A stretch of 64,000 bases of DNA from Serratia symbiotica (GCF_000821185.2 NZ_CP050855.1:930001-994000); one strand, 5' to 3'. Shown: positions 9,101 through 20,214, counted from the first letter of the stretch. A program made the numbers and translations. The notes: a model not told the origin generated them from the sequence alone.

Positions 9101-9751
9101 TTATAACGCAACGCGCATCACGCCATCGTCGCCCGCGATGCCACTGACAATTTGCCCCGATGCCATACGTACGCGCACGCTATCTTCGGCAGCCGCATTA
9201 TTCATCGCTTTGCCCGAACCGCTGATGGTAAAACCATCGCCTTGGGCGAACACCTGAACCGGCTGACCGGCCTTGATCACCCAGGCGCGGCGTAGCATGG
9301 GTAGGGTTAGCGGCTGGCCGGGGATGATATTGCGCAAAGTGACGGCACCGAGCGCTTTGCTTATCTCAGTCAGCGTACGTGGCGGCAGGATATCGAGCCT
9401 TCCGCTTTGCAACTTGAGATCCGCCGCCGTCAAGTGACGGCCAGCGCTGATGTTGCGTGCTGACACTAAATAGTCGCCGAACGCCTGCACCTCAGTTTGA
9501 ATAAATCGCCGTTGCTGGCCGCAACGAACCGAGACGCTAATGTTGCCCCACTGGCGGGCATTCGACGGCAGTGACAACAGCGGATGTTCGCATTGTGGCC
9601 ATTGTGCAGCCGGAGTGCGCACCAGAACGTTGACTTTCACTTGGCTAGCGTCGTAGCGGCTCTTGATGAAGCTTTCGATTTGCCTCGCCAGATCGTCAGC
9701 CTGTGCGCTAAGGCTGCACAGCAACCCAGCGAGCAGCATTTTACCTTTCAT
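9101..9751 (-). CDS. flgA: P-ring assembly chaperone FlgA
   Basis: FlgA is a periplasmic chaperone for FlgI polymerisation into the P ring. The product (216 aa) begins MKGKMLLAGLLCSLSAQA, a signal peptide; the upstream extension to 9865 is not homologous and runs into the divergent flgB promoter. The SAF-like C-terminal domain (about 90-215) contains LPPRTL, the Pro-Gly-Gln turns PGQPL and AGQPVQV, and the end VRVRMASGQIVSGI. It is divergent from flgB and intact. Confidence 0.93.
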   Translation of the reverse strand: MKGKMLLAGLLCSLSAQADDLARQIESFIKSRYDASQVKVNVLVRTPAAQWPQCEHPLLSLPSNARQWGNISVSVRCGQQRRFIQTEVQAFGDYLVSARNISAGRHLTAADLKLQSGRLDILPPRTLTEISKALGAVTLRNIIPGQPLTLPMLRRAWVIKAGQPVQVFAQGDGFTISGSGKAMNNAAAEDSVRVRMASGQIVSGIAGDDGVMRVAL

Positions 9752-9815
9752 TGCTATTTTCTCAAGCTTCTTTGGAATAGTCGTGAGTAAGTGTAGCCGT
9801 AAGGCGAACAGTCTA

Positions 9816-9855
9816 AGCGGACAAATAGCCACCCATTTGACCTTTATTCTCCCGA
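9816..9855. promoter_or_regulatory. Possible FlhD4C2 box in the flgA-flgB divergent promoter
   Basis: In the 164-bp flgA/flgB gap, AGCGGACAAATAGCC is followed about 10 bp later by TTTATTCTCCCG, resembling the two imperfect inverted halves of an FlhDC site (AAATAGC-type core). Established class 2 regulation predicts such a site here; the match is approximate. Confidence 0.4.
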
Positions 9856-9915
9856 TCGGTTGCATAGGGGCAGTTTATGCTGTTAGCTCCAAATTCTAAC
9901 CTCGCGGAGGGGGCC

Positions 9916-10329
9916 ATGCTCGACAAATTAGACGCTGCTCTGCGCTTTAACCAAGAGGCGCTCAATCTGCGTGCCCAGCGGCAAGAAATCCTGGCAGCTA
10001 ACATTGCTAACGCAGACACTCCGGGCTATCAGGCGCGGGATATCGATTTCGCCAGCCAGTTGAACAAGGTGTTGGAGCAAGGGCGTATTAGCGGCAACGG
10101 TATCGCGCTGAATCTGACGGCGGCGCATCATATACCGGCGCAGAAGATGTCGCCACCCTCGCTTGATTTATTGTTCCGGGTGCCGGATCAACCATCAATG
10201 GACGGTAATACGGTGGACATGGATCGCGAGCGCATTAACTTTGCCGACAATAGCCTGAAATATCAGACCGACTTGACACTGATCACTGGTCAGATTAAAG
10301 GCATGATGTCGGTACTGCAACAAGGATAA
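9916..10329 (+). CDS. flgB: Flagellar proximal rod protein FlgB
   Basis: FlgB forms the proximal rod with FlgC and FlgF. ATG 9916, preceded by GGAGGGGG, gives [20 protein letters not shown] and 137 aa, one residue short of E. coli; the upstream in-frame start at 9877 is not homologous. The rod/hook N-terminal motif is visible as [19 protein letters not shown]. First gene of flgB-flgL. Confidence 0.95.
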   Translation: MLDKLDAALRFNQEALNLRAQRQEILAANIANADTPGYQARDIDFASQLNKVLEQGRISGNGIALNLTAAHHIPAQKMSPPSLDLLFRVPDQPSMDGNTVDMDRERINFADNSLKYQTDLTLITGQIKGMMSVLQQG

Positions 10330-10334
10330 GGCTT

Positions 10335-10739
10335 ATGTCGTTACTGAATATATTTGATATCTCCGGTTCAGCGCTGTCTGCGCAATCGCAACGTATGAAC
10401 GTTAGCGCTAGCAACATGGCTAATGCCGACAGTGTAACCGGCCCAGACGGTCAACCTTATCGTGCTAAGCAGGTAGTGTTCGAAGTGGCTGCTGCGCCCG
10501 GTCAGTCAACCGGCGGCGTGCGCGTAGCACAGGTAGTGGATGATCCAGCACCGGAGCGAATGATGTATCAGCCAGGCAATCCGTTGGCGGATGCTAAAGG
10601 CTATGTGCGTATGCCGAACGTCGATGTCGTGGGGGAGATGGTGAACACCATTTCCGCTTCTCGCAGCTACCAGGCCAACGTTGAGGTGCTCAACACCACC
10701 AAGTCAATGATGATGAAAACCCTGACGCTGGGTCAGTAA
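10335..10739 (+). CDS. flgC: Flagellar proximal rod protein FlgC
   Basis: A rod subunit of 134 aa, the normal family length, starting [20 protein letters not shown] with the N-terminal ANxxNxxT-type motif [15 protein letters not shown] and the C-terminal coiled segment [20 protein letters not shown]. Five bases separate it from flgB and 12 from flgD, as expected in a tightly packed operon. Confidence 0.95.
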   Translation: MSLLNIFDISGSALSAQSQRMNVSASNMANADSVTGPDGQPYRAKQVVFEVAAAPGQSTGGVRVAQVVDDPAPERMMYQPGNPLADAKGYVRMPNVDVVGEMVNTISASRSYQANVEVLNTTKSMMMKTLTLGQ

Positions 10740-10751
10740 CCGGAGAATTTC

Positions 10752-11435
10752 ATGGCTATCGCCGCAACCACTAATGAACCGCTGGACAACACCATCATTG
10801 GTGGCAACAGCAACAGTAGGGGCACCAATAGCCAGGATCTGAGCAACAGTTTCCTGACGCTGTTGGTGGCACAGTTGAAGAACCAAGACCCAACTAACCC
10901 GATGAAAAACAACGAGCTGACCTCGCAGTTGGCGCAGATCAACACCGTCCAGGGTATCGAGAAGCTCAACACTACCCTCGGTTCGATCTCCGGCCAGATC
11001 AACAGCAATCAGTCATTGCAAGCCAGCGCGCTGATCGGCCACGGGGTCATGGTACCCGGTAGCAACATTCTGGCGGGCAGCAAAGATGGCAAGATCAGTA
11101 CCACGCCGTTTGGCGTCGAGCTGGAGCGTGCCGCCGATCAGGTTACCGCCACCATTACTAACGCCAGCGGCCAGGTGGTGCGCACCGTCCAGATCGGTGC
11201 TCTGACTGCTGGGGTGCATTCATTCACCTGGGACGGCTCGCTGGATGATGGTACCACCGCGCCTGACGGAGCCTACAAAGTGGCGATTAACGCCAAGGGC
11301 AACGGCGAGCAACTGGTGGCGCGTAGTCTGCATTTCGGCATGGTAAACGGTGTGATCCGCAACGCTAGCGGCACCAAATTGGATCTTGGCCTGGCAGGTA
11401 GCGCCACGCTGGAAGAAATCAGACAGATTTTATAA
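10752..11435 (+). CDS. flgD: Flagellar hook capping protein FlgD
   Basis: FlgD is the scaffold cap on which hook subunits (FlgE) polymerise; it is removed afterwards. The 227-aa protein has the N-terminal export/cap region with FLTLLVAQLKNQDPTNPM (about 37-54) and the C-terminal FlgD Ig-like/Tudor domain (about 110-220) with FTWDGSLDDGTTAPDGAYKV. Intact, between flgC and flgE. Confidence 0.95.
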   Translation: MAIAATTNEPLDNTIIGGNSNSRGTNSQDLSNSFLTLLVAQLKNQDPTNPMKNNELTSQLAQINTVQGIEKLNTTLGSISGQINSNQSLQASALIGHGVMVPGSNILAGSKDGKISTTPFGVELERAADQVTATITNASGQVVRTVQIGALTAGVHSFTWDGSLDDGTTAPDGAYKVAINAKGNGEQLVARSLHFGMVNGVIRNASGTKLDLGLAGSATLEEIRQIL

Positions 11436-11487
11436 CCCTAACATTTGCTTTATCAGGCGATAGCCTGACCACTATTCGGAGAATCTC

Positions 11488-12705
11488 ATGGCCTTTTCTC
11501 AGGCAGTAAGCGGCTTGAACGCGGCAGCAACTAATCTGGACGTGATCGGTAACAACATCGCTAACTCCGCCACTGCCGGTTTTAAATCCGGTAGCGTTTC
11601 CTTTGCCGACATGTTCGCCGGCTCGCAGATAGGATTGGGCGTCAAGGTGGCCGGTGTTATACAGAACTTCAAGGGGGGGGTCACCACTGGCACCAGTCGT
11701 GCGCTGGATGTCGCCATCACCGGCAACGGATTCTTCCGTATGCAGGACAAAGATGGTGGGATCTTCTACAGCCGCAACGGCCAGTTCCAATTGGACGAGA
11801 ATCGCAACCTCACCAACATGCAGGGCCTGCATCTAACGGGTTACCCAGTGGCTGGTACGCCGCCGGTCATTCAGCAGGGTGCCGATCCGGTGCCGCTGAG
11901 CATCCCGGAAAACATGATGAATGCCAAGGCATCCACGGCGGGGTTTATGGTGGCCAACCTAAAGTCCACCCACAAAGTGCCGGAAAACAAGGATTTCGAT
12001 CCATCTAAGCAAGATAGCTACAACTATGTCAATACCATTACCGCCTATGACTCGCTGGGCAATGCGCATAACATCAACGTTTACTTTGTGAAAACTGGCG
12101 AGAACAAATGGCAGGTTCATACCCGCGATGGTAATGCGAAACCGGTAGAAGCTGGCACCATGGAGTTCGACAGTAGCGGCAATTTGATTAATGTCGACGG
12201 CAAGGCGGGCGAGTTCAACATGAGCATCCAGATGGCTGACGAAGATGGCGCGGTCAAGGGGCAAAAGCTCAACCTGAGCTTTGCTGGCAGCATGCAGCAG
12301 AACGTCAGCAGCGACTCGGTGAGCAAGGTAACGCAGGATGGTTATGCGGCTGGCGAATACACCAACTTCCAGATTAACAACAACGGCACAGTGGTAGGGA
12401 TCTACTCCAACCGACAGACGCAGATACTGGGTCAGATAGTGATGGCTAACTTCTCCAACCCAGAAGGTCTGTCTTCGCAAGGCGATAACCTATGGCAGGA
12501 AAGCGGGTCTTCTGGTCAGCCGCGCGTGGGTCTGTCGGGGAGCGGTGGCCTCGGCAAATTGACCAGTGGTGCGTTGGAAGCGTCCAATGTTGACCTTAGT
12601 CAGGAACTGGTGAACATGATCGTTGCCCAACGTAACTACCAGTCAAATGCCCAAACCATCAAAACGCAGGACTCTATTCTGCAAACGCTGGTCAGCCTGC
12701 GCTAA
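11488..12705 (+). CDS. flgE: Flagellar hook protein FlgE
   Basis: FlgE polymerises into the hook. The 405-aa protein has the N-terminal rod/hook motif LDVIGNNIANSATAGFKSGS, the variable surface-exposed middle domain, and the C-terminal polymerisation helix LVNMIVAQRNYQSNAQTIKT. It starts MAFSQAVSGLNAAA after GGAGAATCTC. Length is typical of Serratia/E. coli (about 400). No lesion. Confidence 0.95.
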   Translation: MAFSQAVSGLNAAATNLDVIGNNIANSATAGFKSGSVSFADMFAGSQIGLGVKVAGVIQNFKGGVTTGTSRALDVAITGNGFFRMQDKDGGIFYSRNGQFQLDENRNLTNMQGLHLTGYPVAGTPPVIQQGADPVPLSIPENMMNAKASTAGFMVANLKSTHKVPENKDFDPSKQDSYNYVNTITAYDSLGNAHNINVYFVKTGENKWQVHTRDGNAKPVEAGTMEFDSSGNLINVDGKAGEFNMSIQMADEDGAVKGQKLNLSFAGSMQQNVSSDSVSKVTQDGYAAGEYTNFQINNNGTVVGIYSNRQTQILGQIVMANFSNPEGLSSQGDNLWQESGSSGQPRVGLSGSGGLGKLTSGALEASNVDLSQELVNMIVAQRNYQSNAQTIKTQDSILQTLVSLR

Positions 12706-12717
12706 TAGGATCGATTT

Positions 12718-13473
12718 ATGGATCACGCGATTTATACCGCAATGGGTGCCGCGCGGCAGACGCTGGAGCAGCAAGCAGTGACCGCCAACAACCTGTCCAA
12801 TGCTTTAACGCCGGGCTTTCGTGCCCAGTTATCGGCGCTACGCGCGGTGCCGGTTGATGGCCCGAGTCTAGCGACCCGCACCCTGGTGACCAGCTCGACG
12901 CCGGGGGCTGACATGAGCCAAGGAGCGCTGAATTATACTTCGCGTCCGCTGGACGTGGCGTTGCAGCAGGACGGTTTCCTGGCGTTGAGCCTGCCGGACG
13001 GCAGCGAAGCCTACACCCGCAACGGCAACATTCAGGTCTCCTCCACTGGGCAATTGATGGTACAGGGGATGTTGTTGATGGGCGATGGTGGGCCGATTGA
13101 GGTGCCGCCGTCGGCGGAGATCACCATCGCCGCCGATGGTACTATTTCGGCGTTGAATGCGGGTGATCCGCCTAACACCATCGCGCAGATTGGCCGCCTA
13201 AAGTTGGTGAAAGCCAAGGAGCGTGAAGTGATGCGCGGTGATGATGGCTTGTTCCATCTGACACCGGAAACCCAGCAGCAGCGAGGCAATCAGTTGCCAA
13301 ACGATCCGCTGTTGCGTGTAATGCCGGGAGTGCTGGAGGGCAGCAACGTCAAGCCAACGGAGACCATGGTCGAGATGATCGCTAACGCCCGTCGCTTTGA
13401 AATGCAAATGAAGATCATTCACAGCGTGGATGAAAACGAACAGCGCGCCAACGCATTGTTATCAATGAGTTAA
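12718..13473 (+). CDS. flgF: Flagellar proximal rod protein FlgF
   Basis: The 251-aa rod protein has the N-terminal AVTANNLSNALTPGFRAQLS and the C-terminal MVEMIANARRFEMQMKIIHS, matching FlgF length and layout. It lies 12 bp after flgE and 18 bp before flgG, the standard order in the operon. Confidence 0.95.
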   Translation: MDHAIYTAMGAARQTLEQQAVTANNLSNALTPGFRAQLSALRAVPVDGPSLATRTLVTSSTPGADMSQGALNYTSRPLDVALQQDGFLALSLPDGSEAYTRNGNIQVSSTGQLMVQGMLLMGDGGPIEVPPSAEITIAADGTISALNAGDPPNTIAQIGRLKLVKAKEREVMRGDDGLFHLTPETQQQRGNQLPNDPLLRVMPGVLEGSNVKPTETMVEMIANARRFEMQMKIIHSVDENEQRANALLSMS

Positions 13474-13488
13474 GTAGCGAGGAAATAA

Positions 13489-14274
<786 letters not shown>

Positions 14275-14358
14275 TTGACGGGCGCAGTTCACACGTTGCT
14301 GCGCCTATCACCCCAATTGAGTGAAACAAAGGCGATACCTGTGGTAACCACATATTCG

Positions 14359-15060
14359 ATGGCTACCCTGCTGCCGCAGGGGAAATACTGGCTGACGGGG
14401 CTGGTAATGCTGACGCTGAGCGGCTGCGCCTATATTCCGCATAAACCTCTGGTGGATGGCGCGACTACAGCGCAGCCCGCGCCGATGGGTACACCGCAAC
14501 CAAACGGTTCGATTTTCCAAGCGGTGCAGCCAATGAACTACGGCTATCAACCGCTGTTTGAAGATCGTCGCCCACGAAATGTTGGCGATATGCTAACCAT
14601 TATCTTGCAGGAAAACGTCAGCGCCAGCAAAAGCTCCTCCGCTAACGCCAGCCGCAAGGGTGCCAGTAAATTCGGCGTTGCTACCGTGCCGCGTTATCTG
14701 GAAGGGTTATTGGGTAATGCGCGTGCCGATATGGATATCTCTGGTGACAACACCTTCGGCGGAAAAGGCGCTGCCAACGCCAACAATACCTTCAGAGGCA
14801 CCATCACCGTAACGGTCAATCAGGTGTTGGTTAACGGCAATTTGCATGTAGTGGGTGAAAAACAAATCGCCATTAATCAAGGTACCGAATTTATTCGTTT
14901 TTCCGGGGTGGTTAATCCACGTACTGTCAGCGGCACTAACTCGGTCACTTCCACCCAAGTGGCAGATGCGCGCATTGAGTATGTCGGTAGCGGCTATATC
15001 AACGAGGCGCAGACCATGGGCTGGTTACAACGCTTCTTCTTGAATGTTTCACCGTTTTGA
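14359..15060 (+). CDS. flgH: Flagellar L-ring lipoprotein FlgH
   Basis: FlgH forms the outer-membrane L ring. The lipoprotein signal ends in the lipobox LSGC ([17 protein letters not shown]). Conserved blocks include [25 protein letters not shown] and [19 protein letters not shown] 14359 gives 233 aa (family about 232); GTG 14341 would add six residues, and neither has a strong ribosome site. It is followed by a dispersed repeat rather than directly by flgI. Confidence 0.92.
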   Translation: MATLLPQGKYWLTGLVMLTLSGCAYIPHKPLVDGATTAQPAPMGTPQPNGSIFQAVQPMNYGYQPLFEDRRPRNVGDMLTIILQENVSASKSSSANASRKGASKFGVATVPRYLEGLLGNARADMDISGDNTFGGKGAANANNTFRGTITVTVNQVLVNGNLHVVGEKQIAINQGTEFIRFSGVVNPRTVSGTNSVTSTQVADARIEYVGSGYINEAQTMGWLQRFFLNVSPF

Positions 15061-15112
15061 ATATCGGCGGCATGGCTTACCATCCTAAACCTGGCAACCG
15101 CACGCCTTTTGG

Positions 15113-15270
15113 CTAAGCGCCTATCCCAGGAGGCATAAATTGTTGCAGCCAGTTTGCACACGGACAGCGCGCAACAACCGCAGCGTACAGGGAGTACCTG
15201 GGGATGGTGAGCACTGTCCAGAGCCAACATGGCAAATAAAATGGCCTATTGGGATAGGTTCTAAGACGAA
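15113..15270. repeat. Dispersed palindromic repeat, family A, copy 1
   Basis: Ends CCTATCCCA (15120 area) and TGGGATAGG (near 15250-15257) are inverted repeats. The reverse complement of 50024-50190 matches this copy along most of its length. It sits in the flgH-flgI gap just before the flgI ribosome site. Length and hairpin-like ends recall the palindromic repeats reported in Yersinia; the family assignment is tentative. Confidence 0.8.
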
Positions 15271-15280
15271 TGAGGTCTTA

Positions 15281-16381
15281 ATGTTAAACAAAATTCTCCT
15301 GGCGCTGCTGATTGGTGCGACGAGCTTACCGGTGATGGCGGAACGCATTCGCGATCTGGTGACGGTGCAGGGTGTACGTGACAACGCCTTGATCGGTTAT
15401 GGACTGGTGGTGGGACTGGACGGCTCTGGTGACCAGACCATGCAGACCCCCTTCACAACCCAAAGCCTCGGCAACATGTTGTCGCAGCTGGGTATTACCG
15501 TGCCGCCGGGTACCAATATGCAGTTAAAAAACGTGGCGGCGGTGATGGTAACGGCCAAGCTGCCGCCGTTCTCGCGTGTTGGGCAAAATATCGACGTAGT
15601 GGTGTCCTCAATGGGCAATGCCAAAAGCCTGCGTGGCGGCACCCTACTGATGACGCCGCTGAAAGGCGTGGATAACCAAATCTACGCACTGGCGCAGGGT
15701 AACATACTGGTCGGGGGGGCTGGTGCTTCTGCTGGTGGCGGCAGCGTACAGGTCAATCAACTGACGGGGGGGCGCATCAGCAATGGTGCTATCATCGAAC
15801 GTGAACTGCCGACCACCTTTGGCAGTGGCGAGGTGATCAACCTGCAACTGAATGACGAAGATTTCACCCTGGCGCAGCAGATCAGTGATGCCATCAATCG
15901 TCAACGTGGCGGCGGTATCGCATCGCCGCTCGACGCCCGCACCATTCAGGTGCGAGTGCCGCAGGGCAATAGCTCGCAGGTGCGTTTCTTGGCAGAAATT
16001 CAGAATATCAACGTCAGAGTTGGCGCGATCGATGCCAAGGTAGTGATCAACTCACGTACTGGCTCGGTAGTGATGAACCGCGATGTGATTTTGGACGCCT
16101 GTGCGGTGGCACAGGGCAACCTATCGGTGGTGGTCGAACAGCAAAATACGGTTAGCCAGCCGGATACGCCGCTTGGCGGTGGCCAGACGGTAGTGACACC
16201 GAACACTCAGATTTCGGTACAGCAGCAGGGTGGGGTACTGCAAAAGGTTAATGCCAGTGCCAACCTGAACAGCGTGATCCGTGCACTGAACGCGCTGGGT
16301 GCCACGCCGAATGATTTAATGTCGATCTTACAAGCGATGCAGAGCGCTGGCTGCCTGCGCGCGAAGCTGGAAATCATTTGA
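15281..16381 (+). CDS. flgI: Flagellar P-ring protein FlgI
   Basis: FlgI forms the periplasmic P ring. ATG 15281 with GAGG upstream gives a signal peptide ([20 protein letters not shown]) followed by the conserved [15 protein letters not shown]; total 366 aa as expected. The longer open frame to 15140 is the repeat read in frame and is rejected. The C-terminal part retains [20 protein letters not shown]. The stop overlaps the flgJ ATG by one base. Confidence 0.95.
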   Translation: MLNKILLALLIGATSLPVMAERIRDLVTVQGVRDNALIGYGLVVGLDGSGDQTMQTPFTTQSLGNMLSQLGITVPPGTNMQLKNVAAVMVTAKLPPFSRVGQNIDVVVSSMGNAKSLRGGTLLMTPLKGVDNQIYALAQGNILVGGAGASAGGGSVQVNQLTGGRISNGAIIERELPTTFGSGEVINLQLNDEDFTLAQQISDAINRQRGGGIASPLDARTIQVRVPQGNSSQVRFLAEIQNINVRVGAIDAKVVINSRTGSVVMNRDVILDACAVAQGNLSVVVEQQNTVSQPDTPLGGGQTVVTPNTQISVQQQGGVLQKVNASANLNSVIRALNALGATPNDLMSILQAMQSAGCLRAKLEII

Positions 16382-17316
16382 TGGCGGGCGATCTAATGGC
16401 GATGTCGGGCGCGGCCTATGACGCCCAGGCACTGAACGGACTGAAACGCGATGCCGCCACCGATCCGCAGGGCAACCTGAAACAGGTAGCGCAGCAGGTA
16501 GAAGGCATGTTCGTGCAGATGATGTTAAAGAGTATGCGCGCTGCATTGCCGCAGGACGGGGTGCTGAGCAGCGATCAGACGCGGCTTTACACCTCGCTGT
16601 ATGACCAGCAGATCGCCCAGCAGATGTCGCAGAAGGGCTTGGGACTGGCCGATATGATGGTCAAACAGATGAGCAACGTCAATAACGTGCCGAGCGAAAC
16701 GGCGGGCTTGTCGCCGATGGCGCTGGACAACGAGGTATTGCAAACGCTACCACAACAGGCACTGGCGCAGATGGTTCGCCGCGCGGTGCCAGCCCCCCTT
16801 GCTGTGCCACCGTCCAACAACGGCAACTTCGTCGCCCGTCTGTCGGTTCCGGCACGTGTCGCCAGCCAGCAGAGCGGCATTCCGCATCAGTTGATCCTGG
16901 CACAAGCAGCGCTGGAATCCGGTTGGGGTCAGCGCGAGATCCCGACTACTGATGGCTCACCGAGCCACAACCTGTTCGGTATTAAGGCGGGGAGGAGTTG
17001 GAATGGCCCGGTAACCGAAATTACCACCACTGAGTTCGAGCAAGGGGCAGCGAAGAAGGTCAAAGCGGCATTCCGTGTCTACGGCTCTTATGTCGAAGCG
17101 ATGAACGACTACGTTAAACTGCTGGCTAACAACCCACGCTATGCTGGGGTGGTCAACGCCCGTAGCCCAGAGCAGGCGGCGCATGCCTTGCAGCGGGCGG
17201 GGTATGCCACCGACCCGCATTACGCCAGCAAACTGGTCAGCGTGATCCAACAGATGAAACAGGCTGGTGCGCAGGCAGTGAAAGCTTACACTCGCGATGT
17301 ACGAGAGTTGTTCTGA
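16381..17316 (+). CDS. flgJ: Rod cap and peptidoglycan hydrolase FlgJ
   Basis: FlgJ caps the growing rod (N-terminal half, VEGMFVQMMLKSMRAALP at about 42-60) and cuts peptidoglycan (C-terminal glucosaminidase domain from about 150). The catalytic glutamate is in LILAQAALESGWGQRE. 311 aa from ATG 16381, matching the family. A TTG in frame three bases earlier is not needed. Intact. Confidence 0.94.
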   Translation: MAGDLMAMSGAAYDAQALNGLKRDAATDPQGNLKQVAQQVEGMFVQMMLKSMRAALPQDGVLSSDQTRLYTSLYDQQIAQQMSQKGLGLADMMVKQMSNVNNVPSETAGLSPMALDNEVLQTLPQQALAQMVRRAVPAPLAVPPSNNGNFVARLSVPARVASQQSGIPHQLILAQAALESGWGQREIPTTDGSPSHNLFGIKAGRSWNGPVTEITTTEFEQGAAKKVKAAFRVYGSYVEAMNDYVKLLANNPRYAGVVNARSPEQAAHALQRAGYATDPHYASKLVSVIQQMKQAGAQAVKAYTRDVRELF

Positions 17317-17339
17317 CTGTGTAGCCGCCGATTTTTTTC

Positions 17340-17366
17340 TCAAGTTTTGCCCGTTTTTGTCGATAA
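17340..17366 (+). promoter_or_regulatory. Sigma-28 promoter of flgKL
   Basis: TCAAGTTT (17340-17347), 11-bp spacer, GTCGATAA (17359-17366): two mismatches from the FliA consensus. It lies 78 bp upstream of the flgK start, where a class 3 promoter is expected. Confidence 0.8.
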
Positions 17367-17444
17367 CCGAGACAGGCTGAGCGAATGGTTCAGCAAACGA
17401 ATGAACCCTGTAGGCCACAGGTGCCGCAAAATCAAGGAATCCCA

Positions 17445-19091
17445 ATGTCCAATAGCTTAATCAATACCGCGATGAGTGGGCTGAATGCGGCTCAGGTGGC
17501 GCTCAGCACTGTCAGCAACAACATTTCCAACTACAACGTGGCGGGCTATAACCGTCAGACTGCTATTCTGGCGCAAAATGGTGGCACGCAAATAACTAAC
17601 GGTTTTGTTGGTAACGGCGTGACCGTCACCAGTGTCAACCGTGAATACAACCAGTTCATCACCAATCAGTTGCGCCACGCACAAGGCAATGCTGAAGCGC
17701 ATAACGCCTACCACGAAAAAATCTCACAGATAGACAACCTACTGGCGAGTAAAACCAACAGCTTGTCGAACAACATGCAAGATTTTTTTACCAACTTGCA
17801 GAACCTGGTGAGCCACTCTGGCGATGATGCGGCGCGTCAGACGGTACTGGGCAAGGCTAACGGCTTGGTTAACCAGTTCAATAACACTGACAAATACTTG
17901 CGCGATATGGACAGTGGCATTAATCAGCAAATCGGCGACTGCGCGCAGCAGATTAACAGCTACAGCCAGCAGATCGCCAAACTGAACGACGAAATTACAC
18001 GTCTGCGCGGCAGTGGTGGCGAGCCGAATGCCTTACTGGATCAGCGCGATCAACTGGTGACCGAGCTAAATAAAGTGGTTGGCGTGCAGGTGACTGAGCA
18101 GGATGGTGGAGACTATACCGTCTCGTTCGCCAACGGCTTGACTCTGGTGCAAGGCAACAACACCTATCAGGTGTCGGCGGTGCCTTCTAGCAGCGATCCT
18201 GCTCGTATGACCCTCGGCTATAACCATGGTCAGGGTGCCAGCGAAGTACCAGAAGCGCAAATCAGCAGTGGCATCCTCAACGGTGTGTTGAAGTTCCGCA
18301 GCGAAACGCTCGATGGCACCCGCAACCAATTGGGGCAAATTGCCTTGGTGCTGGCGGACAAGTTTAACCAGCAGCACCACGCAGGTTTCGATCTTAACGG
18401 TAAGGCTGGCAGCGACTTCTTCAGCTTCAGCGGTAGCCATGTGGTGGATAACACCCACAACACCGGTAGCGCCTCGCTGTCCGTGTCCTATAGCGATACT
18501 CACAAGGTGAAAGCCCAAGATTATCGCGTCGAATTTGACGGCAGCAACTGGCAGGTCAGCCGCCTACCGGACAATGTTAAGGTCAACGCCACTGCAGGCG
18601 CGGATGCTGACGGCAAGCCGACGCTGAGCTTTGATGGCCTACAGGTCAGTATCAAAGGCAATGCCCAGAACAAAGACAGTTTCATTGTTAAGCCGGTCAG
18701 TGATGTGGCGGGCAGCTTAAAAGTGGCGATCAGCGATCCATCGAAAATTGCCGCAGCCGGCAAGGCTGACAGCGGGCGGGGCGATAATGAAAACGCTAAG
18801 CACCTGATCGACCTGCAAACCAAAATTTTGGTGGACGGCAAAGCGACTTTCAGTGGTGCATACGCCAGCATGGTCAGCAATATCGGCAACCAGACGGCTG
18901 CCGCCAAGGTTGCTGCCACCTCGCAGGGCAGTATCGTCAAACAGTTGACTAACCAGCAGCAGTCGATTTCCGGCGTTAATCTGGATGAAGAGTACGGCGC
19001 GCTGTTGCGTTTCCAGCAATATTACATGGCTAATGCGCAGGTGATTCATACTGCCAGCTCAATGTTCGACGCATTGTTGAATATCCGTTGA
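17445..19091 (+). CDS. flgK: Hook-filament junction protein FlgK (HAP1)
   Basis: FlgK is the first junction protein between hook and filament and a client of FlgN. ATG 17445 (after AAGGAAT) gives MSNSLINTAMSGLNAAQVAL with the flagellin-type SNNISNYNVAGYNRQ, and 548 aa as in E. coli (547). The C-terminal polymerisation helix EEYGALLRFQQYYMANAQVI is intact. The frame extends to 17385 without homology. Confidence 0.95.
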   Translation: MSNSLINTAMSGLNAAQVALSTVSNNISNYNVAGYNRQTAILAQNGGTQITNGFVGNGVTVTSVNREYNQFITNQLRHAQGNAEAHNAYHEKISQIDNLLASKTNSLSNNMQDFFTNLQNLVSHSGDDAARQTVLGKANGLVNQFNNTDKYLRDMDSGINQQIGDCAQQINSYSQQIAKLNDEITRLRGSGGEPNALLDQRDQLVTELNKVVGVQVTEQDGGDYTVSFANGLTLVQGNNTYQVSAVPSSSDPARMTLGYNHGQGASEVPEAQISSGILNGVLKFRSETLDGTRNQLGQIALVLADKFNQQHHAGFDLNGKAGSDFFSFSGSHVVDNTHNTGSASLSVSYSDTHKVKAQDYRVEFDGSNWQVSRLPDNVKVNATAGADADGKPTLSFDGLQVSIKGNAQNKDSFIVKPVSDVAGSLKVAISDPSKIAAAGKADSGRGDNENAKHLIDLQTKILVDGKATFSGAYASMVSNIGNQTAAAKVAATSQGSIVKQLTNQQQSISGVNLDEEYGALLRFQQYYMANAQVIHTASSMFDALLNIR

Positions 19092-19148
19092 TTTAGTTGC
19101 TGACCGGGGCTACCGGTCACTCATTTTGAATTTTGAGGAACCCACAGC

Positions 19149-20108
19149 ATGCGCATGAGCACCAGCATGATGTACCAACAGAACATGACCGGTATCACCG
19201 GCACCCAGTCGCTGTTTATGAAGGCAGCTGAGCAGCTTTCAACTGGCAAGAAAGTGATCAATCCGTCTGACGATCCGCAGGCGGCATCGCAGGCAGTGAT
19301 GTTGTCACAGTCACAGGCTGAGAACAACCAGTACGCCTTGGCACGCACCTTCGCCCGGCAGAACGTCTCGATGGAAGAAACCGGGTTGCAGGGTGTCACT
19401 TCTACCATTACGGACATTAAGGGGCTAATCGTCCGCGCTGGTGGTACAGGAAGCGATAATGACCGCGCCTCGCTGGTCACCGAATTGCAGGGGCTGAAAG
19501 AGCAACTGCTCAATCAGGCCAACGGCACCGATGGTAATGGCCGTTATATGTTCGGCGGCTATATGAACGACAAACCCCCCTTTGTCGAAGAGGGCGGTAA
19601 AGTTCTCTATAAAGGCGGTGATAAGGCGGTTGAGCAGAAGGTGGATGCCAACCGCACTATGACCGTTGGTCATATCGGCAATGTGGTGTTCATGTCGCTG
19701 ACCAGTAACCCAAAACCTGAACCGGACGGCAGTCCATCGGTTTCTAACGTATTCGAGAGCATCGACATCGCATTGAACGCGCTTAAGACCCCGTTACAGA
19801 ATGCGGATGACGCCGCCAGGAAACAAGTGGATGATGCCTTGGCTAAAGCCAACCGTGGTTTGGACAACTCGTACAACAAAGTGCTCAGCGTGCGATCCGA
19901 GCTGGGTTGCCAATTGAAGGAATTGGATCAGTTGGATGACATCGGCCAGGAACGTGATATGACCAGCAAGATCCAAATGAGTGCGTTGACGGATGCGGAT
20001 ATGGCCGAGTCAATCTCGTCTTACTACATGCAGCAGGCCGCATTGCAGGCATCGTACAAAACATTCAGCGATATGCAGGGAATGTCGCTGTTCCAACGGA
20101 ATCGCTAA
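19149..20108 (+). CDS. flgL: Hook-filament junction protein FlgL (HAP3)
   Basis: FlgL is the second junction protein, flagellin-like at both ends: N-terminal MRMSTSMMYQQNMTGITGTQ, then AEQLSTGKKVINPSDDP, and C-terminal MAESISSYYMQQAALQASYK. 319 aa, normal length, ATG 19149 with GAGGAA upstream. It is the last intact flagellar gene before the accessory island; rne, which follows flgL in E. coli, is not here. Confidence 0.95.
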   Translation: MRMSTSMMYQQNMTGITGTQSLFMKAAEQLSTGKKVINPSDDPQAASQAVMLSQSQAENNQYALARTFARQNVSMEETGLQGVTSTITDIKGLIVRAGGTGSDNDRASLVTELQGLKEQLLNQANGTDGNGRYMFGGYMNDKPPFVEEGGKVLYKGGDKAVEQKVDANRTMTVGHIGNVVFMSLTSNPKPEPDGSPSVSNVFESIDIALNALKTPLQNADDAARKQVDDALAKANRGLDNSYNKVLSVRSELGCQLKELDQLDDIGQERDMTSKIQMSALTDADMAESISSYYMQQAALQASYKTFSDMQGMSLFQRNR

Positions 20109-20214
20109 CGATAAATGCGAAACACAGAAGATTTGAGAACGTTCAGAATTCTGTGTCACGCTAAAAAATCATTGCAACGTCGGAAGTTTTCACCCCAGAG
20201 CGCATATTACACGC

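Noticed and set aside
20122..20156. Terminator after flgL
   Set aside because: ACACAGAA...TTCTGTGT forms an 8-bp stem, but the loop is long and no T-run follows.
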